Source of the DNA: Prevotellaceae bacterium
GTDB taxonomy: Bacteria > Bacteroidota > Bacteroidia > Bacteroidales > Paludibacteraceae
Assembly: GCA_031270425.1 (NCBI GenBank)
Contig: JAISXQ010000066.1
Location: 1 to 12,592, forward strand
Direction of reading: 5' to 3'
Length of the DNA: 12,592 nucleotides
The notes under the pieces are model-generated. The model was given only the letters and a program-made list of their open reading frames with translations, made no database searches and was not told the origin of the DNA. Numbering within the stretch: the stretch's first letter is position 1; each line of letters opens with the position of its first letter. This document shows, piece after piece, positions 7,360-12,592 of the stretch. Both the position numbers and the translations under genes were made by a program.

Positions 7360-8397
7360 ATGCAAAATTCTTCAAACTCAACAATTTCCCCTTCGGGGAG
7401 CAGGGGGCTAAGCGACTATTTGCGCTTAATCCGCTTGCCCAATCTTGTTTTTCTGGCTTTTATACAGCTGCTTATAAACCGGTCGCTGCTTATGCCCATT
7501 CTTCAAACTTTCGGTTTCGATACTTCGGGAAATTCCATGTTGAATATAACCTTGCTAATTTTCGCCACCGCGCTAATTGCCGCCGGAGGTTACGCATTGA
7601 ACGATTATTTCGACATTAAAATCGACGCGATAAACAAGCCTTCGAAACAAATAGTAGGAAAAAGCGTTTCGCGCCAAACCGCCATGCTGCTGCACCAAAT
7701 CCTGACAATAACCGGCGTTTGCATCGGGCTTTTTCTTTCGTTCCTGACGCGAAGCTTTTCGCTTGCTTTTGTATTTATCGTTGTTCCGGGCTTGCTGTGG
7801 TTTTACTCGTCCAATTACAAGCGGCAATTTGTTACAGGTAATTTAGTCGTAGCTTTCAACGCGGCGTTAAGCATATTGGTTGTGGCGATAATGGAACTTG
7901 CCGTTTTGCAACGACAGTACGGCGACCTGATTTTCGGAACCGCTATTCCCCGTACATTTTACACATGGACGGGCGGTTTCGCCCTCTTCGCCTTCCTTTG
8001 CACCTGGATTCGGGAAATAATAAAAGACATGGAAGACGAAGGCGGCGACCGCGAAATGGAATGCCGCACCATGCCCATAAAATGGGGATGGAAACGGACA
8101 AAAGGTTTCCTGTACGGATTAATCGGGCTTGGCATTACCGGACTGTTTGCGGCAAACAGCCTGATTCCTTTCGAGGGGTCGCTTAGCTTCCGCTACATCG
8201 TATTCGGATGCGTGTTTCCCTTCGTCGCGCTGGCTTATTTGGTTTTCAGGGCAACAACGCCCGAAGACTTCCATCAGGCGTCCATCCTCTCGAAAGTAAT
8301 TATGCTGACAGGAACGCTTTACTGCCTTATTTTTTATTTCCTGACGGCGCAGGCTTCGGGAATAAAAATATTCAATTTGTTTTTGGTAAACCCCTGA
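7360..8397 (+). CDS. UbiA-family prenyltransferase, probable geranylgeranylglycerol-phosphate geranylgeranyltransferase
   Basis: This is an integral membrane prenyltransferase of 345 residues with about eight or nine helices. The two Asp-rich magnesium/diphosphate motifs of the UbiA superfamily are present: NDYFDIKIDAINKP (81-94; Asp82, 85, 89) and REIIKDMEDEGGD (218-230; Asp223, 226, 230). The closest match in memory is the Bacteroidetes group annotated as geranylgeranylglycerol-phosphate geranylgeranyltransferase, an enzyme type best known from archaeal ether-lipid synthesis; the bacterial substrate here is inferred. UbiA members acting on quinones or heme are alternatives. The conserved part begins at about residue 19 (DYLRLIRLPN). 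Residues 1-18 look non-native and include a palindromic repeat core (7388-7401). No later Met precedes the conserved region, so the ATG at 7360 must be the start. The gene is co-transcribed with the DUF2520 gene 11 bp upstream. Confidence 0.85.
   Translation: MQNSSNSTISPSGSRGLSDYLRLIRLPNLVFLAFIQLLINRSLLMPILQTFGFDTSGNSMLNITLLIFATALIAAGGYALNDYFDIKIDAINKPSKQIVGKSVSRQTAMLLHQILTITGVCIGLFLSFLTRSFSLAFVFIVVPGLLWFYSSNYKRQFVTGNLVVAFNAALSILVVAIMELAVLQRQYGDLIFGTAIPRTFYTWTGGFALFAFLCTWIREIIKDMEDEGGDREMECRTMPIKWGWKRTKGFLYGLIGLGITGLFAANSLIPFEGSLSFRYIVFGCVFPFVALAYLVFRATTPEDFHQASILSKVIMLTGTLYCLIFYFLTAQASGIKIFNLFLVNP
7385..7409. repeat. Palindromic repeat fragment in the prenyltransferase N-terminal codons
   Basis: CCCCTTCGGGGAGC (7388-7401) is identical to 2835-2848 in uvrA and is followed by a G-run ending in GGGGGCT. 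Both copies are read in the same frame and give the shared peptide SPSGS (residues 10-14 here, 257-261 in UvrA). The hairpin CCCC-TTC-GGGG is perfect. Confidence 0.7.
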
Positions 8398-8436
8398 ATC
8401 TCTTAACCCCTTTTCCCATAGCAGACAATTTAATCC

Positions 8437-8471
8437 TTGACTTCGCACATATTATTAAAAATATGGGTCAA
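8437..8471. promoter_or_regulatory. Two-part inverted repeat upstream of the permease gene
   Basis: The inner arms CATATT (8448-8453) and AATATG (8460-8465) enclose ATTAAA. The outer arms TTGAC (8437-8441) and GTCAA (8467-8471) pair across an uneven internal loop. It sits between the prenyltransferase stop and the permease promoter. No T-tract follows directly, so it is a weak terminator; an operator or decay-protecting 3' hairpin is possible. The remainder of 8398-8620 is A/T-rich with no gene. Confidence 0.4.
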
Positions 8472-8553
8472 GTTGTTTCACCACAATTCCTAAACAAAAC
8501 AAAACAAACAATCTTTTTTCTTTATTTATAGGATGCAAATAATCAAAATTCTT

Positions 8554-8561
8554 TATTTTTG
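8554..8561 (+). promoter_or_regulatory. Probable Bacteroidetes -7 promoter element (TATTTTTG)
   Basis: TATTTTTG fits TAnnTTTG and lies 59 bases before the permease ATG in a 223-bp spacer, making it the likely promoter of that gene. There is no clear TTTG -33 box at 19-21 bases upstream. The A/T-rich leader without a Shine-Dalgarno sequence is typical of the phylum. Confidence 0.55.
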
Positions 8562-8620
8562 TCGCATATTTATAATTTTATATACAGAAAACGCTTACCA
8601 CACATCAATCTGCACGAATT

Positions 8621-10096
8621 ATGATCAACGGATTATTTGCGAAAAAAACGGTCTCTCAACTTCAAAAAGAGGTTGACGGCTCCAGCAATCAATTAGGGCG
8701 GCATTTAAGCGCCACCAATTTAGTTTTATTAGGTATTGGAGCTGTTATCGGCGCCGGTATTTTTGTTCTGACGGGTACTGCCGCGGCGATGCACGCAGGT
8801 CCGGCGGTGTCTATTTCTTTTGTTGTGGCAGGTTTTGCCTGCCTGTTGGCAGGTTTGTGTTATGCCGAGTTTTCGTCGATGATTCCGGTAGCCGGTAGCG
8901 CCTACACCTACGGATACGCCACAATGGGAGAACTGGTTGCCTGGATAATCGGTTGGGATTTGGTATTGGAGTATCTTTTTGGAGCGGCTACCGTTTCCGT
9001 CGGATGGTCGGGCTATGTTGTTAGTTTTCTGAATGATTTTGGTCTTCATTTGCCTGCAAGCATTTGTCAAAGTCCGATAGCCGTAAATTCTTCGGGCTGG
9101 TATTTGACGGGAGCTGTTATTAATTTCCCCGCGGTCTTCATCATTGCAGTTATAACAACCCTTTTGACGCTCGGAATCAAAAAATCGGCTCTCCTTAACA
9201 ATATTGTCGTTATAATAAAGGTTATTGTGATTTTACTTTTTATCGGCTTCGGACTTTCGTACATCAACATAGAAAATTGGCAGCCTTTTATACCTGAAAA
9301 TACGGGCGAAGCGGGAGTCTTCGGCTGGACGGGAATATTGGCGGGAGCGGCTGTTGTGTTTTTTGCCTTTATCGGCTTCGACGCCGTTTCCACTACTTCG
9401 CAGGAGGCAATTAACCCGAAACGCGATATGCCTGTTGGTATTTTGGGCTCGCTTGCCGTTTGCACCTTTTTGTATGTAGCTGTAAGCCTTGTTCTTACAG
9501 GCATTGTTCATTATACGGAACTGAATGTTCCCGCTCCTATTGCCTTAGCTATCGACGCAGCCGGAAAGAGCGTTTCCTGGTTAGCTCCAATTATCAAGAT
9601 TGGAGCCATTGCGGGGTTAAGCTCGGTTGTGCTGGTGTTGTTGCTGGGACAATCCCGCGTGTTTTACGCCATGTCCAAAGACGGCTTGCTGTGGAAAAAC
9701 TTCTCCAAAGTGCATCCAACATTCAAAACTCCCCATATCACAACCATCGTGATTGGGACAATGGCGGGGATAATGGCAGGATTATTCCCTATCGGAATAC
9801 TGGGGCACATGGTTTCAATCGGCACATTGCTGGCTTTTGTCATCGTTTGCGTGGGAATAATCATTTTACGGGCAAAGGAACCCGGCGCTTCCCGCGGATT
9901 CAGAACTCCCTGGTCGCCTTTTGTTCCGGCGCTGGGAGCTTTGGTGTGCTTAGCCCTGATGATTTCACTCCCTTGGGATACCTGGCTGCGATTGATTATA
10001 TGGATGGCTGTCGGTTTGGTTATTTATTTTACATACAGCCGCAAACACAGTAAATTACGATTGTCGGCAAACAGGAAAAAAGGAGTGGCGTCCTAA
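8621..10096 (+). CDS. APC-superfamily amino-acid permease, cationic amino-acid transporter (CAT/YfnA-like) type
   Basis: This is a 491-residue inner-membrane transporter, predicted to take up amino acids by proton symport. Twelve or more hydrophobic helices span about 31-470. The first helix carries GIGAVIGAGIFVLTG (38-52), the unwound substrate-binding motif of APC transporters. GFDAVSTTSQEAINPKRDMP (252-271) and QSRVFYAMSKDGLL (344-357) are strongly typical of the cationic amino-acid transporter subfamily that includes YfnA-like bacterial proteins. The amphipathic N-terminal stretch (1-30) and basic tail (472-488) fit cytoplasmic ends. Exact substrate cannot be told; bacterial members of this group often transport neutral or branched amino acids despite the name. 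The gene stands alone, with its own promoter upstream and a strong terminator downstream. Nothing in the sequence looks damaged. Confidence 0.92.
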   Translation: MINGLFAKKTVSQLQKEVDGSSNQLGRHLSATNLVLLGIGAVIGAGIFVLTGTAAAMHAGPAVSISFVVAGFACLLAGLCYAEFSSMIPVAGSAYTYGYATMGELVAWIIGWDLVLEYLFGAATVSVGWSGYVVSFLNDFGLHLPASICQSPIAVNSSGWYLTGAVINFPAVFIIAVITTLLTLGIKKSALLNNIVVIIKVIVILLFIGFGLSYINIENWQPFIPENTGEAGVFGWTGILAGAAVVFFAFIGFDAVSTTSQEAINPKRDMPVGILGSLAVCTFLYVAVSLVLTGIVHYTELNVPAPIALAIDAAGKSVSWLAPIIKIGAIAGLSSVVLVLLLGQSRVFYAMSKDGLLWKNFSKVHPTFKTPHITTIVIGTMAGIMAGLFPIGILGHMVSIGTLLAFVIVCVGIIILRAKEPGASRGFRTPWSPFVPALGALVCLALMISLPWDTWLRLIIWMAVGLVIYFTYSRKHSKLRLSANRKKGVAS

Positions 10097-10144
10097 AAAG
10101 CATGCTGTTTAGTAATGCGAAATAAACGGGATATAGCAGTTAAT

Positions 10145-10186
10145 AAAATATCGTCCCTGCGGGACTTATGTAGGGACGACATTTTT
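10145..10186. terminator. Intrinsic terminator after the permease gene, with nested alternative hairpin
   Basis: TCGTCCCT (10151-10158) pairs with AGGGACGA (10172-10179). The flanking AAAAT (10145-10149) extends the stem with ATTTT (10181-10185) across one mismatch, and the right arm ends in a five-T run (10182-10186), so it could work on both strands. Inside, GTCCC-TGC-GGGAC (10153-10165) forms a competing hairpin using the same left arm. The inner part matches the TCCCTGCGGGA style of Bacteroidetes repeats. Confidence 0.75.
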
Positions 10187-10239
10187 ATATCTTATTTATT
10201 TTCATCCCTAAATGTTGGTTTCAACTCGAAAAAAAACAA

Positions 10240-10261
10240 TAAAAATACAGCGGTATTTTTA
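10240..10261. promoter_or_regulatory. Perfect 9-bp-arm palindrome upstream of the ECF gene promoter
   Basis: TAAAAATAC (10240-10248) and GTATTTTTA (10253-10261) are perfect inverted arms around AGCG. It ends 10 bases before the -7 element at 10272, so it covers the region where a -33 box would lie. A repressor or activator site is the favoured reading; a second weak terminator is an alternative. Confidence 0.45.
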
Positions 10262-10271
10262 AACAATCCAT

Positions 10272-10279
10272 TATATTTG
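10272..10279 (+). promoter_or_regulatory. Probable Bacteroidetes -7 promoter element (TATATTTG)
   Basis: TATATTTG is an exact fit to TAnnTTTG, 31 bases before the ATG at 10311 and downstream of the permease terminator. It is the likely promoter for the four-gene cluster that follows. A -33 TTTG is not seen; the palindrome at 10240-10261 occupies that place. Confidence 0.55.
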
Positions 10280-10310
10280 TCCTTTCGTTTAAAAACATCA
10301 AATACAAATT

Positions 10311-10820
10311 ATGGAAACAACAGCAAAACTCTATTCGTTAAGCTACCGCGATACAAAAACGTATTTGTTTGCGGTTTTATTTATTGCCGGTAATATCTTG
10401 CTTCCCCAGCTTTGCCACCTTGTGTCGGGCGGAGGTCTGGTGTGGCTTCCTATTTATTTTTTCACACTGATAGCATCGTATAAATACGGTTTGCGCGTGG
10501 GGATGCTTACGGCTGTTCTTTCGCCGCTTGTCAACAGTTTGTTGTTCGGTATGCCTCCGGTGAGCGTGCTGCCGGTTATTTTAATAAAATCTACGCTGTT
10601 ATCTTTTGCCGGGGCTTATGCTGCGCAAAGAACGGGTAAAATTTCTATTGTTGCAATCGTTGCCGCGGTTTTGTTTTATCAAATCGTGGGGACGGCTTTT
10701 GAATGGGCGATTGCCGGAAGTTTTTTCACTGCTGTGCAGGATTTCCGAACCGGTATTCCGGGTATGCTGACGCAGGTGTTCGGCGGTTATTTGCTGTTGA
10801 AAGCAATTGCAAAAGTTTAG
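10311..10820 (+). CDS. ECF-type transporter substrate-binding (S) component-like membrane protein
   Basis: This 169-residue integral membrane protein has about five or six helices (roughly 18-36, 43-60, 62-80, 84-104, 111-130 and 150-166). Its size, helix density and pattern, including the small-residue-rich helices and the SPLVNSLLFG stretch (71-80), fit S components of energy-coupling factor transporters, which bind a vitamin, nucleobase or metal and work with a shared EcfT and two ATPases. No EcfA or EcfT gene is in the window, so those would have to come from elsewhere (group II ECF). Its stop is three bases before the phosphoribosyltransferase start, suggesting translational coupling and that the imported compound could be a nucleobase or related heterocycle. 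That substrate is inference from context only. Confidence 0.65.
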   Translation: METTAKLYSLSYRDTKTYLFAVLFIAGNILLPQLCHLVSGGGLVWLPIYFFTLIASYKYGLRVGMLTAVLSPLVNSLLFGMPPVSVLPVILIKSTLLSFAGAYAAQRTGKISIVAIVAAVLFYQIVGTAFEWAIAGSFFTAVQDFRTGIPGMLTQVFGGYLLLKAIAKV

Positions 10821-10823
10821 AAA

Positions 10824-11222
10824 ATGACAGGGAAAACTTTTGAAGAAGTGCTGACGCGTTTTCGGAATATGGAATTTGCCGAAAAATTCGATTTGATTGT
10901 AGCTGTCGCGAATGGCGGAATTATTCCGGCGGCAATATTGAACCAGCGTTTGAATATCGAGTTTCATTTGCTGAAAATCAATCTCCGCGACAACAATCAA
11001 AAACCAAAGTACGACAGTCCGAAGTTGCTTTCGCCGATCGATTTCGATTTCAAAGGTAAAACGGTGCTGTTGGTGGAAGACCGCGTAAAAACGGGAGCTT
11101 CGCTACGATTTGCCGGCGAATTGCTAAAAGGCGCGAAACTTATAAAAACCTTTGCCGTAAACGGAAATGCCGATTATTCGTTGTATAACGAGGACTGTTT
11201 TAAATTTCCGTGGATAACCTAA
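10824..11222 (+). CDS. Phosphoribosyltransferase family protein (type I PRT fold)
   Basis: This is a compact 132-residue cytoplasmic protein. VLLVEDRVKTGAS (81-93) is the PRPP-binding loop, with the acidic pair Glu85-Asp86 and the Thr90-Gly91-Ala92 turn. IVAVANGGIIPAAIL (25-39) is the diphosphate-contacting loop seen in purine-type enzymes. The C-terminal FKFPW (126-130) recalls the aromatic lid of guanine/xanthine phosphoribosyltransferases. The expected reaction is transfer of ribose-5-phosphate from PRPP to a base; the base is unknown, and regulatory proteins also use this fold. It is shorter than classic HPRT/XPRT enzymes. From memory, similar short proteins ending in CFKFPW are common in Bacteroidetes. 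It starts three bases after the S-component gene and ends 16 bp before the DUF362 gene. Confidence 0.88.
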   Translation: MTGKTFEEVLTRFRNMEFAEKFDLIVAVANGGIIPAAILNQRLNIEFHLLKINLRDNNQKPKYDSPKLLSPIDFDFKGKTVLLVEDRVKTGASLRFAGELLKGAKLIKTFAVNGNADYSLYNEDCFKFPWIT

Positions 11223-11238
11223 TAAAAGTCAAAACGAT

Positions 11239-12174
11239 ATGAAAAGACGAGATTTTTTAAAAGCCATTGCCCTAAGCGGCGCAGCTGTAAGCATTAAGCT
11301 GAACGGCAACATGGGTATTTTGGCTCAAACGGTCAATTCTTCTTCGGGGAAACCCATTGATATTATGGCGGTGATGGGTGGCGAACCTGCCGCGATGTTC
11401 CGCAAAGCGATTGCTGAAATGGGAGGCATGGAAAAGTTTATTAAAAAGGGACAAACGGTTGTGGTAAAACCGAATATCGGTTGGGATCGCCGTCCCGAAC
11501 TTGCCGCCAATACGAATCCCGAACTGGTGGGCGAAATTGTGAAGCAATGTTTTACCGCCGGCGCCAACGATGTGATTGTTTTTGACCACACCTGCGACGA
11601 CTGGATAAAATGCTATAAAACAAGCGGTATCGAAGAAGCGGCTAAATCCGCCAACGCTAAGGTTGTCCCCGCCGATAAAGAATCTTACTATCGTACGGTT
11701 GCTTTGCCGAAAGGGAAAACGCTTACCGAAACAAAAATACACCAGTCGATACTGGATTGCGACGTTTGGATTAATGTTCCGGTTTTGAAACATCACGGCG
11801 GCGCCAATCTGTCCATGTCGATGAAAAACTATATGGGAATTATCTGGGACAGGCGGATTTTTCACCGTACAGACCTGCAACAGTGCATAGCCGATGTGTG
11901 CACCTACGATAAAAAACCGGTTTTGAACATTGTGGACGCTTACCGGATTATGACGACGAACGGTCCGCAAGGGCGTTCGGAGAACGATGTAGCCGTAACG
12001 AAAGGATTGTTTATTTCGCAAGATATTGTCGCAGTGGATACGGCTGCCGCACGCTTTTTCAATCAGGTGCGCGAAATGCCCTTAGACCATGTAAAGCATT
12101 TGGCAAACGGTGAAAAATTAAAAGTCGGCACCATGCAGATTGAAAAATTGAATATTAAGAGAGTCAGGATGTAA
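11239..12174 (+). CDS. Tat-signal DUF362 domain protein
   Basis: This 311-residue protein is predicted to be exported folded. The N-terminus KRRDFLKAIALSGAAVS (2-18) is a twin-arginine signal with an adjoining hydrophobic stretch; cleavage is likely near residue 30. DUF362 fills the rest: VVVKPNIGWD (74-83), the conserved block DVWINVPVLKHHGGANLSMS (175-194), MKNYMGII (195-202), DAYRIMTTNGPQG (233-245) and QDIVAVDTAAARFF (261-274). Some DUF362 proteins are fused to ferredoxin domains; here there is no CxxCxxC cluster, but the next gene encodes a 4Fe-4S membrane protein, so the two probably act together in a periplasmic redox step. The biochemical function of DUF362 is not established. Some gut Bacteroidales lack Tat genes, so the signal implies this organism has them. 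Confidence 0.88.
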   Translation: MKRRDFLKAIALSGAAVSIKLNGNMGILAQTVNSSSGKPIDIMAVMGGEPAAMFRKAIAEMGGMEKFIKKGQTVVVKPNIGWDRRPELAANTNPELVGEIVKQCFTAGANDVIVFDHTCDDWIKCYKTSGIEEAAKSANAKVVPADKESYYRTVALPKGKTLTETKIHQSILDCDVWINVPVLKHHGGANLSMSMKNYMGIIWDRRIFHRTDLQQCIADVCTYDKKPVLNIVDAYRIMTTNGPQGRSENDVAVTKGLFISQDIVAVDTAAARFFNQVREMPLDHVKHLANGEKLKVGTMQIEKLNIKRVRM

Positions 12175-12185
12175 GGTAAGCCCAA

Positions 12186-12199
12186 TCCCCAAGAGGGGA
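12186..12199. repeat. TCCCC/GGGGA hairpin between the DUF362 and Fe-S genes
   Basis: TCCCC (12186-12190) and GGGGA (12195-12199) are perfect arms around AAGA, followed by CTTTTC. It looks like a remnant of the C-run/G-run intergenic repeat family of this phylum. The short T-run would allow partial termination (attenuation) between the two genes, but four Ts then C is weak. Confidence 0.45.
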
Positions 12200-12235
12200 C
12201 TTTTCTGTGAAATACTAATAAGGAAAAGCATCATT

Positions 12236-12592
12236 ATGGTACATAAACCGGGACATAGTTTAAGGACGCTTCGTATAAGCCTGTCTCTTGTTTTATTTAC
12301 GTTGATTACCTTTCTTTTTCTTGATTTTTCGGGGTTGATACCGAACGAATTTCACTTTTTAGCGCATTTCCAGTTTATTCCGGCGCTCATCGTCATTAGC
12401 GGAGGAATTTCCATCGTGATTTTGCTTTTTCTTGTCGTTTTGACCTTGCTTTTCGGACGTATTTACTGCTCGTCGCTTTGCCCGACGGGAGTTTTTCAGG
12501 ATATTGCCGGATGGCTTTCGAGAAAAACGTCCAAAAAGAAAAAAAGATACAGGTACAAAAAAGCGCGGAACATATTGCGCTGGTCGGTTGTA
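12236..12592 (+). CDS. Membrane 4Fe-4S binding protein, NapH/polyferredoxin-like (5' part; cut by window end)
   Basis: An open frame from the ATG at 12236 runs 119 codons to the window edge without a stop, so the gene continues beyond it. Two hydrophobic helices are visible (about 13-34 and 48-74). They are followed by RIYCSSLCPTGVFQD (75-89), whose Cys78-x3-Cys82-Pro motif is typical of NapH- and CcoG-like electron-transfer membrane proteins, and then a very basic stretch (96-111). The missing C-terminus would be expected to carry further helices and ferredoxin-type CxxCxxCxxxCP clusters. It lies 61 bp after the DUF362 gene on the same strand. From memory, DUF362 and this kind of 4Fe-4S protein are recurrent neighbours in Bacteroidetes. 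It probably passes electrons between the quinone pool or cytoplasm and the exported partner; this is inference. Confidence 0.8.
   Translation, partial: MVHKPGHSLRTLRISLSLVLFTLITFLFLDFSGLIPNEFHFLAHFQFIPALIVISGGISIVILLFLVVLTLLFGRIYCSSLCPTGVFQDIAGWLSRKTSKKKKRYRYKKARNILRWSVV

Noticed and set aside
10280..10310. Riboswitch for the ECF transporter
   Set aside because: With the start site expected just after 10279, the leader is only about 25-30 bases, too short for any known riboswitch.
10115..10393. 92-codon open frame between the permease and the S-component gene
   Set aside because: It runs through the intrinsic terminator, the palindrome and the promoter, overlaps the S-component start in another frame, and has no recognisable protein features.
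11272..12021. 249-codon minus-strand open frame opposite the DUF362 gene
   Set aside because: The plus-strand frame has a Tat signal and all DUF362 motifs; the antisense frame is His/Phe/Arg-rich without motifs.
12221..12238. Shine-Dalgarno site before the 4Fe-4S gene
   Set aside because: The AGGAAAAG stretch is 8-15 bases upstream, but this phylum does not generally rely on Shine-Dalgarno pairing and no other gene here has such a site, so it is probably chance.

Overview
The window is a compact, all-plus-strand stretch of a Bacteroidetes chromosome, most likely order Bacteroidales. The evidence is the phylum-type -7 promoter element TAnnTTTG upstream of three genes, the lack of Shine-Dalgarno sequences, A/T-rich leaders, a DUF3298 lipoprotein, a DUF2520 gene followed by a UbiA-family geranylgeranylglycerol-phosphate prenyltransferase, and a DUF362 gene followed by a 4Fe-4S membrane protein. 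Genus cannot be called from this sequence. There is no tRNA, rRNA, CRISPR array, transposase or phage gene.

Layout: (1) 1-61, an 8-bp tandem repeat running up to an MltD-type lytic transglycosylase (62-1462). (2) 1463-1720, a non-coding spacer with a chain of small hairpins. (3) A MerR-type regulator (1721-2047) and uvrA (2066-4972), probably co-transcribed. uvrA carries an in-frame palindromic-repeat insertion. (4) A DUF3298 lipoprotein (5100-5921) and a small four-helix membrane protein (5956-6282). (5) 6291-6561, an array of about 15 short hairpin units that reverses orientation in the middle and runs into the start of the DUF2520 gene (6566-7348), which is followed by the prenyltransferase (7360-8397). 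(6) An APC-family amino-acid permease (8621-10096) with its own promoter and a strong terminator. (7) A tight gene cluster: ECF-type S component (10311-10820), phosphoribosyltransferase (10824-11222), Tat-exported DUF362 protein (11239-12174) and the first 119 codons of a membrane 4Fe-4S protein (from 12236) cut by the window end.

How the genes fit together: most are housekeeping, covering murein remodelling, nucleotide excision repair, lipid prenylation and amino-acid uptake. Two sets look functionally linked. DUF2520 plus prenyltransferase is a conserved pair in this phylum (from memory). The final cluster suggests uptake of a small molecule with phosphoribosyl salvage, followed by an exported DUF362/Fe-S redox module; its substrate is unknown.

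The most notable content is repeat DNA. Hairpin-forming repeats fill the spacers and have entered coding sequence. An identical 14-nt core lies in uvrA and in the prenyltransferase gene in the same reading frame, and one array unit supplies an alternative start codon for the DUF2520 gene. In the 6291-6561 array the hairpin stems vary in a compensatory way behind a nearly constant TAAC, which resembles REP/BIME architecture.
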